A model generated the notes under the pieces. The model saw only the letters and a program-made list of their open reading frames with translations. It had not been told where the DNA came from and did no database searches. 64,000 nucleotides of DNA from Perkinsus marinus ATCC 50983 (lineage: Eukaryota > Perkinsozoa > Perkinsida > Perkinsidae). Of the stretch, positions 23,351-35,589 are shown piece after piece. Each line of letters opens with the position of its first letter. Positions within the stretch are counted from its first letter, which is position 1. A program made the translations under genes and the position numbers. The stretch covers positions 358,867-422,866 of the forward strand of contig NW_003211409.1 of NCBI RefSeq assembly GCF_000006405.1, written 5' to 3'.

Positions 23351-25048
23351 TCAATTGTGCTTTCTGAGTGATTCGATCTGCTCTACCAGCGTGACAGGAT
23401 GTGACTCGTACGCACTTCGACGAGGCGTAGTTGACACCGTCTCGCTCGCTGCAAGGACCTTACATGAAACACATAGAGAAAGCCATCTTTAGTATAGCTT
23501 ACGCTCTCTAGAAACTCCTCAGGGGGGATGGTACCATTCAAGAGTTGCTTGCAATCATGGTCAGTGGCAGCGATGGCTTGTGCTAACTCGGTGAGATGGA
23601 GGCCGCCCGATTGGTTCAAATCGACGCCTCTGAACGTACCACTTCGAGAACCTGATAAGTTACCTCTATCCCCACCTGAATGCGCCCTTCATCTGTTCCA
23701 TAGTCATCCAATTAACACCGCTCGTGTAGAGCATATGACAAAAGTCAGCGTAGGACACGTACCAAAGCCTGAACGGAGCAGATGAAGCCCACACTTGCAG
23801 CGATGTACTTTCCCCGGTCTTGGTCAACTACATCCGAGTGGTCTGACTTGACCACCAGCGGAGGGGCGACCTGGGGAGGACAATTTCGAACCTGGACGGA
23901 TCCACCCGTGGTGTTACGCCAATGAGAAGATGCCGTCTCTTGGCAATTTGTCGATTTATTCCTCGAATCACGTAATGCAGTTTCACAGCACTCGCAATAA
24001 GGAGTTCACTTTCTGTCACCCGAACGTCTGATAAATGCCATGACGATTCTCATGCCGGCAATGTCTTTACTTGAAGAGAATACTGCCGGGGCAAGGAGAG
24101 CGAATGCTGCGCATGAACGCATCATGGGAGACGTGGCAATATGGGGGTTATATGAAGGTCGTCGAGCTGAGCGTTATAGTCGTGGTTCAGATTGTCGTTG
24201 TTACTCCTCACCGATGAAGGCGCTTTCTCTCACTTCCTCGAGGCGACCCATGATGGTGCTCCCATGTTTCCGTCTATCGCTTTCTTGCTTGACTTCGGCC
24301 TACTAGAAATGTATACGAGCCTGTGGTGGATTGTGGATGGCTCACTTTGAGGTTTTTATGGCGAAGTTCCTGTTCATATTCAACGCAACGACGACATGTC
24401 CGACAGCAGTCTCGATCAACTGACCAGAACGAAACTTGCGAAATGCGATTAGAAGAGAATTACTTTCAACTTTATTTTTAGCGTTTTCAAGCCGCTCTTG
24501 TTTGTAGTTCCTCGCACCTGAATTCCCATGTGACGTCCTCAGAGTTGTATCTTACCAGACAGGGTGTGCTCAGAGTTTGTCCCAACGGACTGAGAAAAAA
24601 TGTCCTGGTGTGGTCTTTCCGTAGTGAGTTCACTTTGATATGCCTCCAGCAACCTTTCCTGCAGTCATCGCTTATCCCATGACACCTCGAGTAAAGGGCG
24701 TCTACGATCTCCTGAGGTCTTCCGCATAGATCGTGACAGTGATTGTGGTTTCCTTACATGGCTCCAGCTTTTTGGTACGATCTGCGCCCGTGTTCTCGGT
24801 AACAAACTAGATCCATGAACATGCAAATTCATTTCATTGTTATCATACGGTCCTTTCAGTACGTCCATATTATACACTAAGGTTGTAATGAAAAATTAAA
24901 CCCTGGTATTCACCAACTCGAGAGCTCTTCTGGCAAGAAAGCTGACCATCGAGGAGAAAATACACACGGCGCTCATGTGGGCATAAAAGTTCGGCAAGGA
25001 TTGGCTCTCGCCGACGCACTCGCGATCGGCCTTGGTCTTAGGAGGCAT
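23351..25048 (-). CDS. EF-hand protein, multi-exon, family not recognised
   Basis: The probable start at 25048 gives MPPKTKADRECVGESQ. Exons then read DNNEMNLHVHGSSLLPRT, ERLLEAYQSELTTERPHQ (after a 113-bp intron with a GTAAGG donor), FRSGQLIETAVGHVVVAL, GRLEEVRESAFI, VTESELLIASAVKLHYVI, VAPPLVVKSDHSDVVDQD, YADFCHMLYTSGVNWMTM, VDLNQSGGLHLTELAQ and the C-terminus VEQIESLRKHN, ending at 23351. The segment DLNQSGGLHLTE matches an EF-hand calcium loop (D-x-N-x-S-G-x-L-x-x-x-E), and the preceding SYADFCHML helix fits an EF-hand pair. No catalytic domain is seen. Phases agree at most joins, but the first intron does not join cleanly. Confidence 0.5.
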
Positions 25049-25210
25049 GATAAACACAGCAGTATAGTTTGTTATACATTGAGCCAAGGATCGCAGATTG
25101 TGTGCAGGTGTCTCCGGAAAAACCTACACTCGCGCCCTTTCCTTATGAGTCTGCGTTCACGCTCATATTCTACACACGTTCCCTGTGCAGCTCTCACTGA
25201 GATTCACTAT

Positions 25211-27246
25211 TATCAACCACCATGAATAGCCTCCCTCCCTTCTCTAGGCCTCGATGTAGCGCCTTCCGAACTCGTCACCGTCAAGTTTGAATCTCATAGC
25301 GTAGCGTCTCGTATCATTTATTCATCGAGTTGAGAGGTCCTCGTGCAACAGCACTCCCACATGCTCGCGACAATGCAAACGCCGCCTATTCTGACGCTAC
25401 TGTACGAATGACCCTAAGGCGTATTCCACCTGATTTCGGCATATCTCACTCGAGACACTTAGTCGAGCGTAGTCGATACTTGCGCGATGGTGCCGACAGT
25501 CATTCTAGCTGGTCCATTTCATCCCATGTCTGCTCTCTTTTCCGCTGACCCGCGTTGGAACCTCTGTCTCAGATCGCGCTATTCGAACCCCATATTCAAC
25601 TCTTGAGCGTCGTTGCAATACCCACATCATACCAACATTCAACCGTGCACATTTTTGTATTTACGTGCCTTTGAATTCATGGGCGAGCGAGATCTACACG
25701 TCTCCCAATCCTTACCGTCTCTTGCTCAAGAGACAGTTCCTAAGCTACTCGGCTCTGCGACGAAGTCTCCGGTCCTACCCTCGTAAACTACTATGAGGAG
25801 TAGGTCCTCAGATAGGCGACACTATGAATCGAAGTCTTCCATGACTTGGCCTTCTCCGTAAGTAGCAACTCAAATGCTTCCGTGAGCGGTAGTGGCCCTG
25901 CCACTAACGGCACATACCGACGAACTTGAGCTTTATGGTTCTGGCTTGCATAGACCTAGTCGTCGTAGAGTGCTGGGCTTTTCTCTTCTTCCATGTTCCA
26001 TCGTCTATTGGCATTCCCTGTTGTGGTGACCATTGCTAGGCGTGGACTCGGCGACTCCAAGGTGAAGAAATTTTCTAAACAGGTCCCACCGGCAGCTCAC
26101 ATCGTTCCCTTCTACTGCGCCCTCTCAGAATCTCCTTGCTTCCTCCCTCTGGGGTTGGCCAACTCACATTGGAAATAGCAGTTGGACATTCGACGAAAAT
26201 GACTTCGCCAACAGGATCTTGGAGGATTCCCAAGCATTGACTATAGCCAGTTTAGTATGTGCCCCTGAGCCTCTAGCATCGAACTCTTGTGTAGGTAGGA
26301 GCATCAGTGGGCGTCGGCAAACAGTCGGGGTACCTTGAACCAGATTATGCTTCTATCTTAACAACCGAGTGAGCTTATGCTCCGATGGGTTCACCCCTTA
26401 TCTTCGTCGTGCTCAGGAATTCTCTGGAAGGGTCCGCAGAGTATCAAACCGTTACACATTACGTTTATCTGGGCGACATCGCTCAGCGACTTCCAAGGCT
26501 CTCATCGAGTACCGACGTTGCAACTACGATGAACAAGTGGGCCACGTACTTTGCTGAGCATCCGACCCAACGGCCAGCTGGGGCAGAAGGGTCGTACAGC
26601 CGAATATTGGAGCTCTACCGAAAGGAGCCGGAAGTTTATGCGCCGCTTTTGGTGGCTTATGGTCTTCATAACAACGCACAAGGTTTACTTGTCGCAGAAA
26701 AAAGTCCCTTACCGACCACAGGAAAGTGCTCTCAGAAGAACAGCATATGGTCTCGTTATCAGATATTCACACTCAGCGAACAAGTAGCCTTAACTACCCC
26801 GGTGCTCTCCAGTTTTACCACACTTCTTACACTTCAGGGAAAGCCTTGCCTGAGGGTCGATCTTACTTTCGTTAAGAGTAGTGAAAGGTTTCGGATCTTC
26901 CTACTGTACCAAAACAATAAAGGAATCATTCCCAGAAGGTGACCTTACTTCCCAGCATTTGTTCACTTAGCATTTCAGGCAAGCGTCTTTCGACGTCGAA
27001 GCACTCCAGCGGATAAGCGCTTCCTCCGACCAATACGAATTCCAGGCCTCAGGAACACTACAACTCCAGGAGTATGGTCGGACGATCAGTTACCTCTATC
27101 CGCAGAAAGCTAGGGAATTCGGCTTGACATGGGACAAGGAGGAGTCGGGCTTGTTGAAGGAACGTAAGGCCATAGTACTCATACACGCTGTGGCCTGTGG
27201 CTGGCCATCTTATCTGAAGGGCTACACACTGAATGGCACGATGTGA
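25211..27246 (+). CDS. Unidentified multi-exon gene
   Basis: The start at 25211 (MNSLPPFSR) is tentative. Likely exons read LDVAPSELVTVKFESHS, VLVQQHSHMLATMQTPPIL, GERDLHVSQSLPSLAQETV, HRLLAFPVVVTIARRGLG, a central block from about 26430 (VTHYVYLGDIAQRLPRL, TMNKWATYFAEHPTQRPAG, LYRKEPEVYAPLLVAYGL), and a last exon from about 26982 (ASFDVEALQRISASSDQYEF, ISYLYPQKAREFGLTWDK, IVLIHAVACGWPSYLKG) ending at 27246. The last two blocks are long, clean and protein-like. I do not recognise the family. The helix-rich central block and the C-terminal block look globular rather than disordered. Exon boundaries between 25300 and 26000 are uncertain. Confidence 0.45.
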
Positions 27247-27492
27247 CTCTGTTTGTGTTGAACACGTTGTCTTAAACATGTTCATATTGTTGTTGTTTGC
27301 TGTTCTCTTGTGATCTGTTGAGTTGATGATATTTAGGTACTGCAGGCATTGACAGGATGTGATACGTATCACTAACAACAAAGATAAAGCACCACTTTTC
27401 ACTATAGGAACTGGTTTCTCTTCGCAGGGGCCGTCGTCTTCAAGTGTTTTCATAATAGTTTGCTTTATTTACCATTTTCATACCATAACGTG

Positions 27493-28380
27493 ATGGACTC
27501 CCGAGAGTATTTGGCACATCTCCGTATGCTGCAGAAAAAGCTCAATACTTTCCGTGACCAGCTTCTCAGGATGGACTTATTATCAATCACACGAGTAGTC
27601 AGGCTAAGGGAAGCATGGTCCGATGAAGACTCCCCAGCTCAGATTTCCGGCGCCGGCTTCGACATTGAAGGGGACAGTGGGGCACCACAGCAGACCGAGC
27701 CGTCGACGCTGCAGAAACAGGCGTAAAACGGCACGGTGTGTACTGTTTCGATGACGCTGGCAGATACTGGGAGGCACTCCTACAGAAGATGAGCAATCTC
27801 ATAACTACGTTGAAGCAAATTCAAACTGCTATGCATAGGGACTTCTACTTGGTAAAATGACGGCAGTTTTTTGCTGTTGACCATCTATTTCAGTTGGGTG
27901 TAGCGCCGGGGTCGCATATCTACATGAGCCCGGCTGCAGTGCCCGAGATGCTGAAGTTGCCAGGGAGAGCTGAGTAGCAATCATACGTGTCGGTCTTTGG
28001 TGAGAATGTATTGGAAAGGTATAAAGCCGGGCCTACAGGGGAGACTACAATTTCGAGTAATGTGAGTAAACGGAAAGCTCGGGAGGCTGAGAGGGCCAAA
28101 AGTGATGAGGAGGCACCTGAGGTAAAACGGCAGAAGATGGAGAGGAAAATAGACCTGTACAACAGAGCGATGGATAAGGTCATTAGCAACACTATAGTAG
28201 GTCAAGGAAGAGCCTAGTGGGTTGGGATATGCTATTGGTTTCCCAGGATGCTGTCGAGGAGAGCTCAGTGCCAATACGACCAACGGCACCATCAGCGACC
28301 AAGAGCGAGCCTGAGGAAGGCGAGGTACTGTTGGTGGCTTATCAGACGGTGAAGAGCTGCTTGGACTCAGGTCGCAGTGA
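27493..28380 (+). CDS. Mediator subunit 8-like candidate
   Basis: The start at 27493 gives MDSREYLAHLRMLQKKLNTF. A later exon has YWEALLQKMSNLITTLKQI (about 27765), followed by LGVAPGSHIYMSPAAVPEML and a Lys/Glu-rich helix (SKRKAREAERAKSDEEAPE). An acidic tail ends EELLGLRSQ at 28380. The 'WxxLLxxLxxLxxxLxxI' helix followed by a short linker and a 'VPExLR-like' segment recalls MED8 of the Mediator head, but the match is short and from memory. Alternatives are any small nuclear coiled-coil protein. Introns are short and GT-AG. Confidence 0.35.
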
Positions 28381-28542
28381 AGGGCCGGGGTGTTCGTGTA
28401 GAGGATGTTGTGAAAATGTTGACGACGATGACAAGTGCTGAGCGGCAGAGACATATGCGATGAATGTTTCTACAACACATATAGTATCTAGTTGGTATTT
28501 CAATAACCCCCATGGGACCATGCCAGCTGTTGGCCATCGGAC

Positions 28543-29909
28543 ATGCCGCGCTCCGACCCTTCTGAGCTCTCCTTGCCTCTCATTAACCCCTCACGTCAAC
28601 CTAAGAGGCGTCTTCGGAACATCGTCATTGGCTTTGTCATCATAGTAGCCGTCTTCGCGGTCCTCTATGCTCTCAAATGCCTGGTCGCTGGGAACTCGGT
28701 AGAGGCGACTGAGCCCAACACCCTCTTACCGGTCACAGCTGTATCTAGTCTTGTTGGGGACCTCTGTAGCTACGGCAGACGGCACAATATAGAGTACCAT
28801 GGCTACTTCTCGGATCACTCGCCCTATCTCTCAATTTCCCTCTCGCGATCCGGGGCCGGCAGCAACAAGACCATTGACGACTTTATGAGGTATCAAGAAC
28901 GCCTCGACCCTGCAGTTCCACCGGATGTGTCGATAACGAACGTTAGTGACGTTGAGAAGTACATCAATAACAAGAGGGAACACTACGGCTCTTTTCTGAA
29001 GTATTTCGACTCGGAAGTAAGGCAAGCCGCCAGTGTAGATGATGTGGTCCGCACTCATTTCCCCCGTGTTAGTAGAGGCCTTGGGGGCGCGGCATTCCAT
29101 CCTCTTATTCTCACGGGCGTAGCGTTGGAGGCGGAGAACGGTCTGTTGCTGGCCGAGGGCTTGGCCTACCTCCACGTTAGAACTATGCGGGATGCAGATC
29201 CTGAGGAAGCTTCAATGGTCGCCCCTGTCTCGAGTGCCTCCCCTGTTGATGTCCTCTTCAACTTCACTGCGGCGATCTCGGAGATGCTACCACTACCCAA
29301 TGGGACTACTCGAGCGGACTTCCTCACTAAACCAGAGCTTCGCAGTGTCTTGTTGAAGCAAAGGGTAGATTGGCCTCAAGATTTCGACCGACTACAGCGT
29401 GCCGTATCCGATCAACTCATCCCGTTGGCCGCTGCTGCGCTATACTACTCTGATAATGAGTTCTTCGTCCTCCACGGTTGGACCTCCCTCTACGCGCTGG
29501 CAAGGCTGATACCCCATTTGGGCAGAGCCAATGTCGATACGGCAAGGTCTGCTGTGGACTCCTGGTTCCGGGCCTATATGGCGGCGTTTGCTCAACGAGG
29601 GCTTCCCGGTGCTAAAGACGTCAAAGGGTGGATTCAGGGCGAGCAGGAGGAAGCCCAACTAGAGGCCGATTGGACCACGTGGACCCAGCAGGGACAGGAG
29701 GTTGTGAACAAAGACCCTGGCCAGGTAAATGTCGTTAGGAGCTCCTCCACTTCATTGAGGTCTTCGATAGGTTCATGTTATTAAGAGTATATGGATGCTG
29801 CATATGCGGTGGGCTGAGGCCAATCCTGATGATGTGAAAACGCGTCAGATGATGGCGCGTGCCGCCAAGAACTTGGCTGAAAGACCTATACGTTTCGCCA
29901 AGGTTTAGG
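28543..29909 (+). CDS. Questin-oxidase-like protein with N-terminal membrane anchor
   Basis: One long exon (28543-29725) and a short last exon end RPIRFAKV at 29909. A cytosolic N-terminus of about 25 residues precedes one transmembrane helix (IVIGFVIIVAVFAVLYAL, residues about 27-44), so the protein is probably a type II membrane protein with a lumenal domain. NxS/NxT sequons support this. The domain includes FHPLILTGVALEAENGLLLAEGL, where the FHPLI...AEGLAY pattern fits the questin oxidase/DUF4243 family, and further helical segments to SLYALARLIPHLGRANV. The family is known from fungal polyketide metabolism. The role in this organism is unknown. The start is the first ATG of the open frame and gives a sensible topology. 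Confidence 0.6.
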
Positions 29910-30192
29910 TTTGGTTTACGATGGTTGGTCGTAGCAGTATGTGACATGCTCATGCGCCCTCTGTCTTGACGCCGACCTTCGAGTAGAAGTTCTCGACTCG
30001 GCGGTCGTTGTGCTCACTATTTTCAAGGTTCATTTGCTTGACAGCGGGCTTGCTCGAGTGGTGGCCCATTCGTTACAACTTGGGTTATTACATCTGATTC
30101 TTATTCGAATGCAGTTGCTGTGTTCGTGTGAAATCCGCTCCCAGTGCTGTGGTCCCTCTGTTGGCCCCTATCCATTTCTGTTATCCAATAGG

Positions 30193-31149
30193 ATGGGCGC
30201 GGCATCTCCCACCACCTCTGATGCCATCAGCTCATCGTCTGCTGTAGACAGAGTCCTTCAGGTAGAGGTCCTCCAGAGCTACATCATGCAGTTTCTCTCG
30301 GTGCCCTCGTTGGCTGCGTAGGTCAGCACATCTCACTTGCCATGGGCGCATCGGCTCCTCTGACAGGTTCGGTCTCACTTCCAGTAAGTTGTATAGAGTC
30401 TATGATTCTGAGCTGGCCTGGACCGACATTCGCCTCCGAACTTGTCGGGTCGTACCATCCACCACGCAGATCCACAGTGTGTCTGCTAGAGAGCTTTTCC
30501 ATGCGTCCTTCGAGGCTTCTAAGGTGAGTAGGCCGGGAACGACTTAACGGCAATTCTGAATTCATCAGGGAGTGGTAGCATATGAGGAACGAGACTTTGA
30601 GGCAGCCATCAAGTGCTATAATCGGGCACTATCGATTTTTCGAGGTTTGTGCGATGGACTATAGCCGGTATGAGAACTGCTTCCCACAGATGTAACCTTC
30701 ATTACGAGGTTGGCCGACGTCATGTACGCTACTCGAGATAGGCAGAGAGCCAAGGCCTTGTATGAGGAAGCCCACGTGAGAAAGTTGCTGAAGGTCTATC
30801 GCGCGAGTTGGTTGTAGGCCGCCAATCCGAAGAATTCGTATGCGGTCAATGGGCTTGCTCTTTTTGCACGGTCGCAGTCCGAGGAAGAACGACTTCTGCG
30901 TTTAGCTGTTGAGCTGGACCCTATGAATAGCTATGCTCTGGCGAACCTCGGTGGGATCATTATGTGTGAGGCATGGGATGATCTATCGCGGATGCGCAAC
31001 CAGGAGGCGGAGGATCTTTTGCAGAGGTACGTGGAAGTCGCTCGATTGATTTTGATGTGGTGTGCTGCAGAGCTGTCGACTTGAATCCGAAGCTGTTTTA
31101 CGCCCCCACGTATGCTACAGACGGTGCGAGCTATTCAACAGCTGAATAG
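30193..31149 (+). CDS. F-box/TPR protein
   Basis: The start at 30193 gives MGAASPTTSDAISSSS. The first exon contains LQSYIMQFLSVPSLAA, continued after a short intron by SKLYRVYDSELAWTDIRL, which together fit an F-box (LxxxIMxxFLxxxSL..A..VSxxxxxxxxxxxxWxxL). TPR units follow: YEERDFEAAIKCYNRALSI (about 30580), FITRLADVMYATRDRQRAK (about 30701), AANPKNSYAVNGLALFARS (about 30821) and AVELDPMNSYALANLGGI. The protein would be an SCF substrate adaptor or scaffold. The last exon starts AVDLNPKLFYAP. In its frame it stops at 31149, but a second open frame continues TVRAIQQLNSMDTFM to 31216, so the true end may be there through an indel or an unrecognised splice. Confidence 0.65.
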
Positions 31150-31216
31150 TATGGACACGTTTATGCGCACGGTGCTGCCTGAAGTTGCTGAGTTGAACAT
31201 CCCTCAGTTTCCTTGA

Positions 31217-31733
31217 CTAGACATATACAGAATTGTTGTGTTGCCTTCAAAGTGGACATTTGAAAAGTGATACATCCAATTGGGAAGCCAATTCTAGGCA
31301 GGCCCTCTCTTCGCTCCGTCTGGGAACCTTGAGCTCCCACCCATCGTTCCGCTTTGTCTACTGAGGCTAAACATCTCAATTGACCGACCGAGCAACTCCA
31401 CCAGCCTAGGATTCGAACCACGCTATTGAGGCGGGCTTGTTAGTCTCAACTCGTCAATTTATAGATATGCTAACTTAGCATTGCTAAGTGCGCTATATCC
31501 GTGAGGTTTGACGAGTTACACAGATTTATCGGGGTTAGAGAGTCATCCAGCCGCTGTAACGGTCCCGCTACTGACAACCCAAGGCCCATTGTGGCGGTAT
31601 CTTCATGAAACGGTTATGCATGATTACGATTCGCCTATGGTTTGAATAGCAACAGTGAAAACAGTGAAAGACGGAAACGATGAAAATGTCTCTGAAACCG
31701 ACAGAAAAGTTACCCACAACACCATCACTAGTC
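31217..31733. other. Intergenic region between convergent genes
   Basis: No gene is seen. A B-box-like GGTTCGAATCC occurs on the minus strand near 31410, but the rest of a tRNA cloverleaf cannot be built around it. 3' ends of two convergent genes face each other here. Confidence 0.5.
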
Positions 31734-34090
<2,357 letters not shown>

Positions 34091-34544
34091 CAGCAGAGGT
34101 GCAAAGACGGACTTGGTCACTGACGGGCCGGGCCGATAGGGTCGAGGCGATACGGCCAAGGGCAACAGGGGCCCAAGAGGCAGTCAGTCGTAGGGTAGAG
34201 AGCATCACTATGGAGGAGATGGGAGCTGCGCAAGAACGATGATCAGCAGTTACACATGCTGATAAAGAAAATTCGAGAATATACGACAAGGCCTACAATA
34301 AGTAGTGTAGCAATGATCAGGAAACTGAGGCACTCCACGGGGCAGGTTTGGGTACCACACCCGTAAACCATACGTTGCACATGCTACTTAGGGCACTCTA
34401 CTGAGGCGTCCAGTCTCAACCCGCTTGCAGGTCCTTCATCCTCTTATACTCTAAATGCAGGGGGACCATCCTCCGTGTTTGTCCCAAGCCAACGACCATC
34501 TGGTGAACATCATTTAAGTCCATGTAGTATGTCAGTGGTATCTC

Positions 34545-35372
34545 CTAGGGCTTGCACTGGACACTCACTTCTCGCCCATCGCCAAGCAGCTTTATACGCC
34601 CACCGTACTTTGACGACTGCATTACATCAAGCCTAAGCGGACACTCAGGAGTGCAACTCTCCCTATTGCAACAAGAAGTCCTACTTGAACCACTTCCCAT
34701 CATCGCCACGCCGCAGAAAAAAACAACACAAATGCACTCAAGCACGACATGAAGTTTTCATCAATGAGCTCAATCAGGTGCCAACTGGTGCAGGATTCCC
34801 CCAACAAGGTCCAAGTTGGGACGTTGGTACTATCCAATGCACCGCAGGATGTAGACGTCCAAGTCGGCGACCAAGGGACGGCTAGCGTCCTCCTCAGGTG
34901 GCCCTTTGTCTTCCTGATGAAAATCGCGAGAAAGACAGTGCATGTTGCTCATGGACTCGGACACCGAGAAGGCCTACTTGGGGCCCTCACGTTTGGGGTA
35001 CAATAGGAACAACATCTACGGGTTTTACACCACACGCCTTGCCTACTGGGAAGAGGCCAGGGAAATCGCATCAAGCGGAATTATACTCGTCTTGGTCCCA
35101 GAGGGCAGATCTCCAAGCCCTAGATGACCAAGCATTGAAACGCAGCGCCGGCCCTTGGCCGGGAACTCCAATGTGACAGTGTAGTAAGTCTTCCAAGGCC
35201 ACTTCAGAGGACCTGGCCGTCGACCCTGGAGGAGGCCATTCCACATCATACTGTAGCTCATCGCACCACCGCATATGTTGGCACCATTGAAGGGGAGGAC
35301 GCGTACCCGAGGCTGCGGGTACGAAGGGCACCATAACCCAATACCGGCCGGAACCCGGAACGTCGATCTCAA
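34545..35372 (-). CDS. Unresolved minus-strand gene
   Basis: Open segments suggest exons but no family. One reads ELQYDVEWPPPGSTARSSEV or, in another frame, MSYSMMWNGLLQGRRPG (about 35100-35300). Another reads HQEDKGPPEEDASRPLVAD (about 34850-34930). The last reads SSKYGGRIKLLGDGREVSVQ, ending at 34545, and contains a Cys-rich stretch (CCNRESCTPECPL). Two frames stay open in the first block, so the correct one cannot be chosen by eye. The sequence 34091-34544 shows nothing recognisable. Confidence 0.3.
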
Positions 35373-35589
35373 TACGGCTACGAGACTGCTAAAGGGCTAC
35401 CATCCCAGGAGGGGAAAATCCACTAGAGTAAACCTGAATATTTGTATAGAAGACAACTAACGCAAGTAACAAGGGACTCAATCAGGAGTGGTACGCAAAC
35501 ATGAATAAGGAAATTATGAGCAAGTGTACAAGCGATGCAGAAATGCGCTATACGGCGACTACAACAACAGCAGCAACAACTCGAACGTA

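Noticed and set aside
31380-31440. Possible minus-strand tRNA (contains GGTTCGAATCC)
   Set aside because: The T stem has two mismatches, and no anticodon arm or pairing acceptor stem can be built.
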